Shown piece by piece: positions 41,669 through 51,003 of a stretch of DNA of 64,000 nt. Under the pieces are notes generated by a model, which worked only from the letters and a program-made list of their open reading frames with translations, was not told the origin of the DNA and searched no databases. Each line of letters starts with the position of its first letter. The first letter of the stretch is position 1. The translations under genes and the position numbers were made by a program. This DNA is from Diplonema papillatum (taxonomy: Eukaryota; Euglenozoa; Diplonemea; Diplonemida; Diplonemidae). The DNA lies in assembly GCA_030068145.1 (NCBI GenBank), contig JAPJBO010000338.1, positions 62,001 to 126,000 of the forward strand. The letters run 5' to 3'.

Positions 41669-43922
41669 AGGTCCTTACGGACACGGGAAGATTCGTTTGA
41701 CCGGTTTACATTTCAGAGGAAGTTTTTTTTGGAGTATCTGTGGGTGTGTGGGCCCAGTGCTTAAGCGGCACCATGCGCATGGAATCGTGTCATTAAATAC
41801 CAGCCTTTAAGGGGGTGCTTAATAAAAACATGCGAACTCGAAGCGGTTGGTGTACTCAGTAACCGCAACAGAACTGCACATAGGTCCGAAGAGAGATGGG
41901 CAGCACTTCGTTTTATTGAGCGCGACCGAGTCTCAGAAGTTACCCACACACAGGCCAGCAAAAGATACTAGGTTTGGCTAAGTCTTCGGCTTACCAGTAG
42001 ACGCGGGGTGCACTTTCGAGTCTCCCCGGTTGAGCGGAGGTTGGAGGTGGAGTGGAGAGGTTGGGAGGAAAACAAAGGGGAAAGGTGTAGTTAGCAGGAT
42101 GACTTCCATGCCGCAAACCCGATTGCTCCTGATGCAAATAGGGGCTGCCTGATGGCTGTTCATGGGGTGGGGCTTTGCTCAGGGAAGGCGGAAGGCACTA
42201 ACATTGGTAACGGACAATGTCCGCCGGGGGCGAGGGGGTGGGGTCCTCGCAGGGGAGTACTGTTGCTGCAGTACTGCGACGTGATTCCTCGTCGTCATCA
42301 TCAATGCACTTTTGGCGCCGCTGTCGCCGAAATCCTGTTACAACCCAATCGCTGTTTGCAAGTTTTTTTCATGCCCCTACAGCAGCCAAAGATACCAAGA
42401 TGGCAGTTTCCACTCCGATGCTCTGCACGTTACTACCGACGGCAGGCAGACCGCAAACAAAATGGACCTCGCCAGGTGGAAGCCAGAGCGCCTGAAGATC
42501 GAATGCTTTACTACGGGCTCAGAGTCACCATTTTTTTAACGAAACACTTCGGATGTTGCCTGCGCACCTACGATGTGTTTCTGAATCTTCTGGGCGTTCA
42601 GCTTTTACTTTAAAGCTTCGTTCCATATTGAGCCTGTGGGTAGGCGAAAACTTTTCTTCAAGGGATTCAATTTGATTGAAACTTTGTAAAAACTGATGTT
42701 ACTCGGGTGATATTTAGATCCTGTGCCTCTCGCATAGAGACGGCATTCCGCTAGGATGTCTAAGGAAGCTTTTTGCAGGGGTTGCAAGACGTGCTTGGAA
42801 TGGGTACGTGCTCAAGGAGGGTGGGTTTGGCAGGGGGATGACAGTATAAATAAGGGGTGTGTTTCCTCTTATGTTGCACCCTTGTTCCTATTATTCCATT
42901 GAGGCGCTCGTTGTGCTTCCAACAATCCCAGAGGACGTTTGGATGTTTCCCACTTGAACATGTGTGTTTGTGAGTATGTGTGTTTAAGTTCAGGGCTTTG
43001 AGTGGGTAACGTCTGAAGCGAAGTATAGCCCACTTGTCACTTTCACCAGTCGGCTTTGAGTTTCCGACACGCTGCTTTTGCGTCCTGTGTGACTCGTGGG
43101 GTGGGGCGGGATCCTCCGGGATGGACAGGGAGGCGGTCAGCTTCTCCATCCGGCACTCGGCTCAGGACTTCTGTTTTCATCTTGCGGTGTTAGCTGCGCG
43201 GGGTTTTCGGCCCCGGGCAACAGCTGAGTTTCTTTACACAGGCGGCACATCTCACCCGAGGATGTGGCAAGCTCTCTCTGTGTCTGACTAGCTGTTCCAA
43301 ACTCCTGGTGCAAACACCCGTCATGGTCGGCAGTCGTCACGTGGGTAACAGTTTGAGTCCTGTTCCGAGACTCGCTCGCACGGGGAAGTGGCGCGAATCA
43401 CTTGTCGCCAAGCATTCTGCAATGCTGACGACTGCTACCCCTGTGTAGTGTGTGTGTGTGTGTCGATTGATCGACTTCATGTTGACTTATTTGCCCTGTT
43501 TGTGGGGTCGTAATTTTTGACTGATCAGCTAATCAGCTGCAAAACATGCTGCATTCGCAGGACTGCCCGTAAGATTATTTATTTTAGAGTTAAAGTTCGC
43601 TTGAAATTCCGGGGTTTTAGGGTCTCCGTGTGACCGTTCACGAATGGGTTCTCTTAGAGCAAGAAAGGGCTATATGGTTACGGGTTGTATATTTAGTGCA
43701 AACAACACTTGCTTGCGCAATTTTGTTGTCTGTTTCTCTGGTTTGCTGAGTAACATGCGGAGATGAAAAAGGACAGATGTTTGTCAGATTTGCGCACTGA
43801 CGGTGAGGCAGCATTTTCTTTCAGGCAAGGAAATGGTGAGGATTTAAAAGGTTTGCCAGCCTGGCGCCTTCGTTTTTCAGTTTCTCGGGGTCTGTATTAC
43901 TTCTTCTGCGCCGAACGGCCGC
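41669..43922. other. Stretch expected to hold USP introns and exons
   Basis: Short ORFs on both strands (for example minus 43149-42760, minus 43340-43137, plus 42152-42613) without recognisable USP motifs. A (TG)n run is at 43447-43463. Nothing further can be supported. Confidence 0.35.
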
Positions 43923-44815
43923 GGTGACAATCCTCACGTTGGCTTCCTACAGCGCCGAAACCAGTACTTTTACAACGTTGGCCTCAAAGTTCCGTCCTAC
44001 AACTTGTTGTGCCGAAGGCATCATTAAGAGATGTAAGCAAAAGAACCCACGGCAGCACAGCGATGAAGCGCAGGTCCTTTGCAGACGCAACGATCTCCAT
44101 TCACCTACCCCAGGACGGTGCGAGAGATGTTGTGAGCGGTGTGGCCGTCCACAAACGAAGGCCTCCAAAAGCAAGGAAAGGTAGGCGGGGTTTTGGAGTA
44201 ATTTGTCAACATTCTGAGCCTTCAGTTTCGTTCTTCAAGGGCTTGTAGAGTGACAGCCCTCACGTTTGCTTCCACTTCCTGCCGAAGCCACTACCTTCAC
44301 GACTTGGCTTCTCACTGGTCCATCCTACCACTTGGGTCGTTGGCATCACGTTGCGTAAACGAACAGAGTTTACAAAAAACGTGGGCAATGGACCCGGTGC
44401 GGCACAGCTAAGGAGTGCAGGTCCTTCGCAGACGCAGCAAGCTCCTTATGTACACGAGGACGGAGCAGGAAGTAGGGTACCGCGATGGATAGTTGAATTA
44501 ATCATGGCAGAAGATGGCGTGACGGCTGGGAGCTTGCTTGTATTGCTGAGCCTCAGCTAGTTCGTTGGCGAGCCGAGTACTCAGCGTGTGACGATCCTCA
44601 TTCATTTCTGCTTCCACCTCGCTCATGCCGAAGCACTACCTTCACGACTTTACTCCTCACTGTTCCGTTCTATCACTTGCGTCGCAGGCATCATTCTAAA
44701 CGAACAGAGTTGAGTATAAAACGAGAGCGGAAGTGCCCATGCACAGCCAAGGAGCAGGTCCTTAGCAGACGCAGCGATCTCCTTTTATGTACACAAAGAC
44801 GGAGCAGAAAGTAGG
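43923..44815. repeat. Three diverged tandem copies of a 330-bp unit
   Basis: Unit starts at about 43923, 44250 and 44586 (GTGACAATCCTCACGTT and variants). Shared landmarks follow in the same order: GCCGAAG, CTACCTTCACGACTT, GGCATCA, GGTCCTT(T/C)GCAGACGCA, and GACGGAGCAG in the last two copies. The divergence is much larger than for the transposons, so the duplication is old. It may derive from an exon; no frame is conserved throughout. Confidence 0.8.
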
Positions 44816-44844
44816 GTACCGTGACTCAGTGAACTGGTGTCCAG

Positions 44845-45031
44845 CTAGAGCGGCTTCAGGGAGACGGGGGTCTGCCTGTCTTCGGCGCTCTTTCGAAAAA
44901 CGCCTTCGCGACTTTGTTCAATGTTTCGATTGATAGCTCCTTTGGCCCTTGATACCCTTTTCTTCATAAGCACGTATTGGGTAACTTCCGACAATTGGCA
45001 CAGATTCGTCGGATAGTTAGTCTTCTGAGTT
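44845..45031 (-). CDS. Candidate terminal exon, unknown protein
   Basis: A strong acceptor on the minus strand (TTTCGATCGCAG, 45032) opens a 62-codon frame to a stop at 44845 (…MKKRVSRAKGAINRNIEQSR…), basic and helical. A second smooth minus frame lies at 45438-45220 and could be the preceding exon. No family recognised. Confidence 0.3.
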
Positions 45032-45663
45032 CTGCGATCGAAAACGACGAAAATAAAATGGAATGGGGAATCCAATAAAGGTAGCACTGTAGTACCATGC
45101 GTATCACACGCGGCAGTAGCATTTCCGTGTACAAGTGTGGGTAGCCGCTAGAGCACGCAGTTACCTTCTGAATTGGCCAGACTATCATATCAGAGTCGTA
45201 CTACGCTTTTGGTACCAGCTTAGGTGGATAACGTGATGTTCAACAATTGATGCACCATTGTGTAGTGTGAAGTGGGATTTGCGGGTTTCGCAGTTGCTTG
45301 AATTGTCACAGGTTCATGTCCGAAAAAGGGAGGGCTGTGAGCCGGCAAAACAAAATTTGGAGGCAGTTCCAGACTCGTGAGTTCCTCATGGTTTTCCTTT
45401 TCATGGGGGGTGTTCGTGATAGATGCAACTCCGACCAAGCACCAAACCTTTCAAAAAATATCACCCGCGCCACGGTATTTGTCCCACGACCAGCATGTGC
45501 TATGTTATAAAGGTCATTTTCCGAGTCTAGAGGTTTGGTAAATTTGAAATTCTCAAATTTAGCTCTCTAGCGAGTGGGGGCAGGCCATGAGGTACCCCCA
45601 TCCAGGACATTTCTCTACCATTTTTTTTGGTCTTTTTGAGAATTCCCAATTCGTCGAAAAAAT
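45032..45663. other. Stretch upstream of the candidate exon
   Basis: The minus frame 45438-45220 is Pro/Thr-rich and possibly coding. A TCAAATTT/AAATTTGA inverted word near 45540-45560 is short. Otherwise nothing. Confidence 0.3.
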
Positions 45664-45752
45664 TCTTGCGGCGGACAACGGCGTGGCACAGTCGTCAGTG
45701 GACGACGTTCCTGACCTATGAAGGGAGGTTCGGTTCCCGCCGGTGGACTTTT
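45664..45752 (+). repeat. tRNA-derived SINE-like sequence
   Basis: TGGCACAGTCGTCAGTGG resembles a Pol III A box and GGTTCGGTTCC a B box at tRNA-like spacing, followed by a TTTTTT stop. The 3' part (CCCGCCGGTGGACTTTTTTC) is like that of the unit at 21799-21870 (CCCGCCCATGACATTTTTCC). The T loop lacks its invariant A, so it is not a working tRNA. Confidence 0.4.
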
Positions 45753-45879
45753 TTCCGGGTCCGCACTCAGCATCAAAGGTTCACCAGGGGCGGTCCGGAG
45801 GAGCCCTCCCCCCCGGATAAGGGTCCCCAACTTGCCATCATCCCGAACTTACTAGGTCGCATCAGGGTTCAACGGGGCA

Positions 45880-46050
45880 AAAGGTTCGGGTTGCACAAAC
45901 GCCGGACTGGACAAAAAGGTTTGGGTTTGTACAAACGCCGGACTGGGCAAAAGGTGCGGATGTGCACCAACGCCAGACTGAGCAAAACGATTCTGGTTGG
46001 ACAAGCCGGACCGGGAAAAAGGTTGTAACGCCGGAGTGGACAAAAACGCC
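45880..46050. repeat. Tandem array of about 36-bp units (4-5 copies)
   Basis: GGTTCGGGTTGCACAAACGC plus CGGACTGGGCAAAA and diverged forms. The same core occurs singly at 8.1 kb and, weaker, at 60.4 kb. Confidence 0.85.
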
Positions 46051-46234
46051 GGACTCCGACAGCTGCAATGAATGAAATGGACTTAGGTGCTTGGTCGGAG
46101 TGGGTGAAGTGTACCTTTTCCCGTATTTCTAGCGTACCTTTGACGTCTTCTTCCCGTTCGAGTCCGCGAACTGGTATACGACCGGACAAACGAGTCGAAA
46201 CGAGCCACCCACCGAATGCTTGGGTGAGTGCACA

Positions 46235-47462
46235 TCAGGGCACCATAGGACTGACAATGAAGGTGTTGGGGTGCAGGGGCTGCTGCATGTTGGTCACGCT
46301 TCCAAAGTATGGCTGCGCCGAAATGATCGTTCCAAACGGGACAGCGGCTACTTGAGCTGGGATTGGCGTAGCTTGTGGAAATGGGTGCACTAATTGGAAA
46401 CAAGGCTGGCTTGGAGCTTGCAGCACCGGCGTGAAGAAATGGGGAGTGTGGAACGAGGCACCTGACGAGAACGCTTGCGGGTATTCCTCGTTGGTTTGCT
46501 TATGTTGGGGAAGGTACTTCGCAGAGGGAAACTGCGGTGTGGGAATGGAGGCTCCGGGTGAGACAGCTTCGAGAAGCATTTCGTTGTTTTGATTGTGCTG
46601 CTGCACATATTTTACAACGGAGTACTGTGGTGCTTGTATGAAGCTTCCTGATGGGAGAATTTGTGGTTCGTTGTCTTGCTTGTGCTGTAGGGGCCTGAGC
46701 CCGGAAGACTGTGATGTCTGAATAGCTGATGAGATCCCTTGTGGATTGTTTTCGCAATCACGCTTGAGGTGCTGCAGGTAGTTCAAGGCGACTCCTGGTG
46801 AGATGACTTGGGAATGGTCTTCGTTGTCGTGTTCTTCAGGCTGTGGCGTGTGGCTGGAGGCCCCTGGCGAGGTAGTTTCCGGATGGTCTTCGCTGCCTTG
46901 ATTGTGCTGCTGCAGGTACTTCTCGGCTGCGCGAGAATAAATGTGAGGGTGCGGGCATTCGTCGCCTCTCGGGCAGCTTCCGGAATAGAAGTCCGGACAT
47001 TTCTGAAAAAATCCCAGCTTCGTCTTCCAGCAGGCCTTGCACTTGCGACACCGCAGGGAGATCGAGTTCTTCTTCTTCGAAATGCGTTCCCACTGGTTGT
47101 GGCAGCACGGTGCAGTCATCTCAACCGCCATTTTCGGCTTTTTGCTGTCTACGGCACCGCCGTCCTTGAGAGCAATTTGCTCCAAAAGCTGCTTGTGCTC
47201 CTCAAGCTGGTGTTCTTGCTGTTCGATGTGTTGCTGCTGTTTTACCAAGAGCTGCTGCAGCTGGTAGTTGCACTTCCGCATGCCTTCCATGCTGGTCGGG
47301 GTCAGGGGGCAAGGCGAGGGTAAAGCTGCCGCCTTGTGTCCGGCTTGGTGAGTCGATGCATAGAAGCCGAGTTCTGCGAGTGCCTCTGGCATTTGGTCCC
47401 GCCGCAGCTTCTCCAGTTCCTGCGTTGTGAGCACCGCCGGCGCCGAAGAGCATTGCCGCTTC
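46235..47462 (-). CDS. CCCH zinc-finger protein 2 with repeat-rich C-terminus
   Basis: Minus exon from acceptor AACAG/AAGCGGCAA (47462) to stop 46235. In-frame ATG at 47392 gives about 385 residues; an upstream exon may add more. Residue numbers count from the open-frame start at 47434. A Gln-rich coiled coil (QLQQLLVKQQQHIEQQ, about 57-90) precedes the zinc core (109-165): CCHNQW, CRKCKACWKTK and the CCCH finger CPDFYSGSCPRGDECPHPH. Residues about 170-330 are five degenerate 35-residue repeats built on YLQQHNQ...SPGAS..TPQ; the last 70 residues are Pro/Phe-rich. The DNA of the core is almost the same as in 30004-30882, while the coiled coil and repeats are absent there. Probable RNA-binding regulator (family inference). 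Confidence 0.8.
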
Positions 47463-47495
47463 TGTTTTGTTCCGTGACATTTACCTCAACAGAAC

Positions 47496-47640
47496 AGCAC
47501 TCGGAGTCGGACGATATCAACAAGGCACTGTACCTCTAATCTTCAGCACTCGGAGTCGGACGATATCAACAAGGCACTGTTCCTGTAATCTTCAGCACTC
47601 GGAGTCGGACGATACCAACAAGGCACTGTTCCTCAATCTC
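47496..47640. repeat. Three 48-49-bp direct repeats
   Basis: CAGCACTCGGAGTCGGACGA begins at 47496, 47545 and 47593, each followed by ATCAACAAGGCACTGT-like sequence. It lies immediately upstream of the CCCH2 exon acceptor. Confidence 0.95.
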
Positions 47641-48325
47641 AACCACATTTATGGTGCAACAATCATCAAAAACAATCATCGATGTTGCACGTACACGCAA
47701 GTAGTATACAGGGGGTTCATGTGTTGACCGCGGCGCATTGCCTGCAGAAATCACCCGCCACTAGATCAGATTTGTCGCCAGCACTAGTTCGATACATTCA
47801 TTGCGGAGGGAAGCAGAACCTTGTCCCAGCCCACAACCGCGCTCAGTCCGAGAGACAGAGAGACGATAATACTTTCACACCAGATTTTGCAGGTCCGCTG
47901 CGGTCAGCACCGTGTTTCTCATGGACTTGCGCAGCTTCTCGTACCTCGAATTGGGAGACGACGTTTCATCCGTCTGTAGGCGTTTCTTACAAGGCATCTA
48001 GCAGTTGTTGTTGCTAGGTTGCACGTAGCACGCCGCAAGTGGGCAGAAACGGTGCGTGCAACGAATAACTGAGTCGTTCCCAGACTTTAAATACTCGCGT
48101 TACTTCACTTCCCGATCGGCAAATGAAGGCAAAATGCGGCAAAGCAAACAAGTTCTGATTTCCTTGACCGAAGAGAATATCTGGCGATATTTGCTTCGCT
48201 TAGAGGCAAATTCTTCGGGGGGGGGAGCTGACCCCTAGTCGCAGGGGCAAAGAACTACAGCAATTGTAAAACCTCCCGTTTCGGTCTGAAATCGAACTAG
48301 CAAGACAAACAGCACAACAACTTAC
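47641..48325. other. Stretch without a supported gene
   Basis: No exon recognised. It may be an intron between the exon at 48326-48488 and further exons to the left. Confidence 0.35.
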
Positions 48326-48488
48326 CCTGCACCCTCCGTATCCCGGACCCAGTTCCCTGTAACGTGCATACGAGGCGGTCAAGACTGACATTTCCAACCC
48401 TTGCGGCCCATTCATCATCGCCATCCATCAACGCCTGCGGCGGGCACTCGTCATCGCTTTCGTGGTGGGCCAGCGCGATGATTGTCAT
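48326..48488 (-). CDS. Isolated internal or first exon, unknown protein
   Basis: Minus strand: a strong acceptor (CCTTGCCTCAG) immediately before an ATG at 48488, 54 codons plus one base, and a consensus donor (GCAGG/GTAAGT). The peptide begins MTIIALAHHESDDECPP and is acidic. The phase (1) does not fit the CCCH2 exon at 47462 directly. No family recognised. Confidence 0.4.
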
Positions 48489-49024
48489 CTGAGGCAAGGC
48501 CTTGGAAACCGTGTGTATTCCCCTTGGTATAGATAAAATCCTGAAGTGAAATTCGTGTGAATGCCGGGTGCAGTATCGTCAAGGCATATACTCACCCACT
48601 CAACATGGAGTGCAAGTGCCAAAGACACCTGAAGGAAGACGGACTTGACAAGAGAAAGCCGTCTTTTTTCGATGTTTAATGAAATCACGAAGCAAAACGC
48701 CGCTATTCAAAAAGAATCCAGTCGACCGGATGGTGGATCCTTTGAAATGCTTGGTTTGCAGCAGGAACATCCTTTGTGCGCTTGCTCTTGACGGTGGTGG
48801 CTGGGCGAGGTAAGAGTATCGGTGTGTATCTTTAGTTCGTTGGCATACCATACATACATTCCACTTTAGAAAAGCAGGCCAGGCGGCGCGATGAGTAACC
48901 TCAGTCCGCAAAAAGGAAGCAGCAAAAAAAGGACTTGTCGTTTCCTAAACAGAGCTACAGTAGAGCTAATACACAATTATCGACGGGAAAAGGAGCCAAC
49001 GCGCTGACCTGATACGTTGGAGTT
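48489..49024. other. Stretch with possible minus-strand exons
   Basis: A donor-like GAGTGG/GTGAGT near 48596 and a smooth frame to about 48690 suggest another exon of the gene at 48326-48488, but the acceptor is ambiguous. Confidence 0.3.
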
Positions 49025-49125
49025 GGCTGGTGACATTTCTTCGCTGGTCCACGTTGCAGACCTTTTTCGGCGAATTCTTGCTCGCGATCAGCTCCGATGC
49101 GAAAAATAGACCCGGGAATAAAATT
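49025..49125. repeat. Isolated partial unit of the 204-bp satellite
   Basis: GCTGGTCCACGTTGCAGACC then TTTTTCGGCGAATTCTTGCT and AGCTCCGATG match the unit at 15785-16490. Confidence 0.9.
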
Positions 49126-49240
49126 ATTGTTGTGGTACGTCGGTTTTTCCCCCAGGCCCTACGGTACGGGCCGCATTGTTGGCGGAGACTGCTGAGTGCA
49201 GCAAGCCAGGCCCCTTACTAATAATTTGCTACATGTGGTA

Positions 49241-50721
49241 CGATGCCAACCCCCCCCCCCCCTTTGCACTAATAAAAAAAAATTTGATGTCACCCCATAC
49301 TGGCCCCGAAACCCCACTTGTGTGGCCCAAAACGGTTCCCAAACGGTTTTTGGCGGGCTGAGTCGAGGTAAAGGGGTCTCTGAAGGCCCACGAATAGGCC
49401 CAGGTGGGCCCAGGTGGGCCCCGGAGCGGGCACTCAGTGCGAGGGGGGGTCCCCCCAAAATGGGGTCATTTTCAAAGCCTCGCCACTTCTCAAGCTAGTC
49501 AAACACCTTCTGGCCTCCAGCGGGAAACCCAGACTACACAACGACAAGATCGGCTGTGTTCCGCTGTAGATAGCCACCAGCGGGTCCTCTTGAAGCCGAA
49601 GAATGTTCTCAGGGGTCTCAGATAGCCCTACTTGGCCACCCCGCCTGCAGCGCCTGCGGTGGGCAGGCACACCTTGTAAATAGAGTGGGTGCAGCAGGTG
49701 CACCCTGCCTAGAATCCGGCTTTACCAGCAATACGAATTAAGAATACAGGTTGACCCAGGAAAACGGAAACTAAGAGAGGGAAAATGCCAAAGATCACGG
49801 GTCTGGAGTTCGTGGAGTCATCGGTGAGAGCAATGCAGAAGTTGTCGCCGTTTCATGAGGAAACGAGACGTGGTCAGTCCATGCAGAGACGACTCGTAGC
49901 CAGCAGGACCTTTTGCGAAAAGGTCTCTGGTGAGGACCTGATCGGTTTCTTTCTCGCCCTAATGACAGAGGAGGAGAACGTTGACATCTGGAAGCGCCTT
50001 TCTGGTAGGCTTTCAGAAGCCTTCAACAGCCTTGACGACGAGGCGAGCCGGCGACGCATCGTGAGCGGTTTGGACTGGGCACGTGCCCGGTACAGGGCTG
50101 TTGGAATGGTCGTGGGTGACAATCTCTGAAAGAACCGGGGAAAGGCTGCCGAGATTGGCGTTGGCGGGGGAGTCCTCATCTTGGTTCTTTTGCATTTTTC
50201 CACCTTATATTCTGCGTTTTCCTTGTAAGCACTGTGTTCTCAAAAGCGGGTGAAGCCGGATTCTAGGCAGGGTGCACTTGCATACCACACATTCTAAGCG
50301 TGTGCCTGCCCACTGCTGGCGCTGCACACATGGGGCTAACTGTGACCCCCGAGAGCACTCTTCGGCTTCAAGAGGACCCGCTGGTGGCTATCTACGGCTG
50401 AACACAGCCGATCTTGTCGTTTTGAAGTCTGGGTTTCCCGCTGGAGGCCAGAAAGTGTTTGACTAGCTTGAGTAGTGGCGAGGCCCGAAAATGACCCCAT
50501 TTTGGGGGGCTCTCCCCCTCGCGCTGAGTGCCCGCTCCGGGGCCCACCTGGGCCCACCTGGGCCTATTCGTGGGCCTTCAGAGACCCCTTTACCTCGACT
50601 CAGCCCGCCAAAAACCGTTTGGGAACCGTTTTGGGCCACACAAGTGGGGTTTCGGGGCCAGTATGGGGTGACATCAAAAAATTTTTTATTAGTGCAAAGG
50701 GGGGGGGGGGTTTTGGCATCG
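49241..50721. mobile_element. Long-arm inverted-repeat element around one ORF
   Basis: The left arm (about 49241-49725) and right arm (about 50250-50721) are reverse complements over nearly their whole length: CGATGCCAA plus a C run at the outer ends, GGCCCAGGTGGGCCC, CCAGCGGGTCCTCTTGAAGC, and GCACCCTGCCTAGAATCCGG at the inner ends, with scattered differences and small indels. The 524-bp centre is unique in the window and contains the ORF 49785-50129. No clear target duplication adjoins the outer ends. It is either a foldback-type transposon or an inverted duplication. No transposase seen. Confidence 0.8.
49785..50129 (+). CDS. 114-residue helical protein inside the inverted-repeat element
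   Basis: ATG 49785 to TGA 50129 without introns, filling most of the single-copy centre between two 480-bp arms. Predicted by eye as all-alpha and charged: SSVRAMQKLSPFHEETRRGQ, then an amphipathic segment (EDLIGFFLALM) and an Arg-rich end (EASRRRIVSGLDWARARYRA). There are no Cys pairs, no signal peptide, no DDE-type catalytic triad and no P-loop. It could be an element-borne accessory protein, a captured host gene, or a chance ORF; its central position and clean ATG favour one of the first two. I do not recognise a family. Confidence 0.5.
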   Translation: MPKITGLEFVESSVRAMQKLSPFHEETRRGQSMQRRLVASRTFCEKVSGEDLIGFFLALMTEEENVDIWKRLSGRLSEAFNSLDDEASRRRIVSGLDWARARYRAVGMVVGDNL

Positions 50722-51003
50722 TCTCCTGTGCTTCGTGGGGAGGCAAACTCTCACGACACAAGAGAAAGACTGCCGCCCAGCAGTTTTCCGCAAATATGGA
50801 GAAGGACCGCCAACCTTTTTTCTGTTGAGGGTCAAGACAAGCAAAGTACGATCGTGGCACTTTGCATGAGTCCCTCACTGTTAGCCAAAACGGTCACATG
50901 ATCACAACAGCTTTGCCTGCAACCGAGGCTGCAACTATTGTGGAATTTGCTGGAATTGCTACGTCCAAAGACGGCGTATTGAACAACAAGGCTGCATGAC
51001 AGA

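Noticed and set aside
45664-45752. Functional tRNA gene
   Set aside because: The T loop lacks the invariant A and the stems do not pair; kept only as SINE-like.
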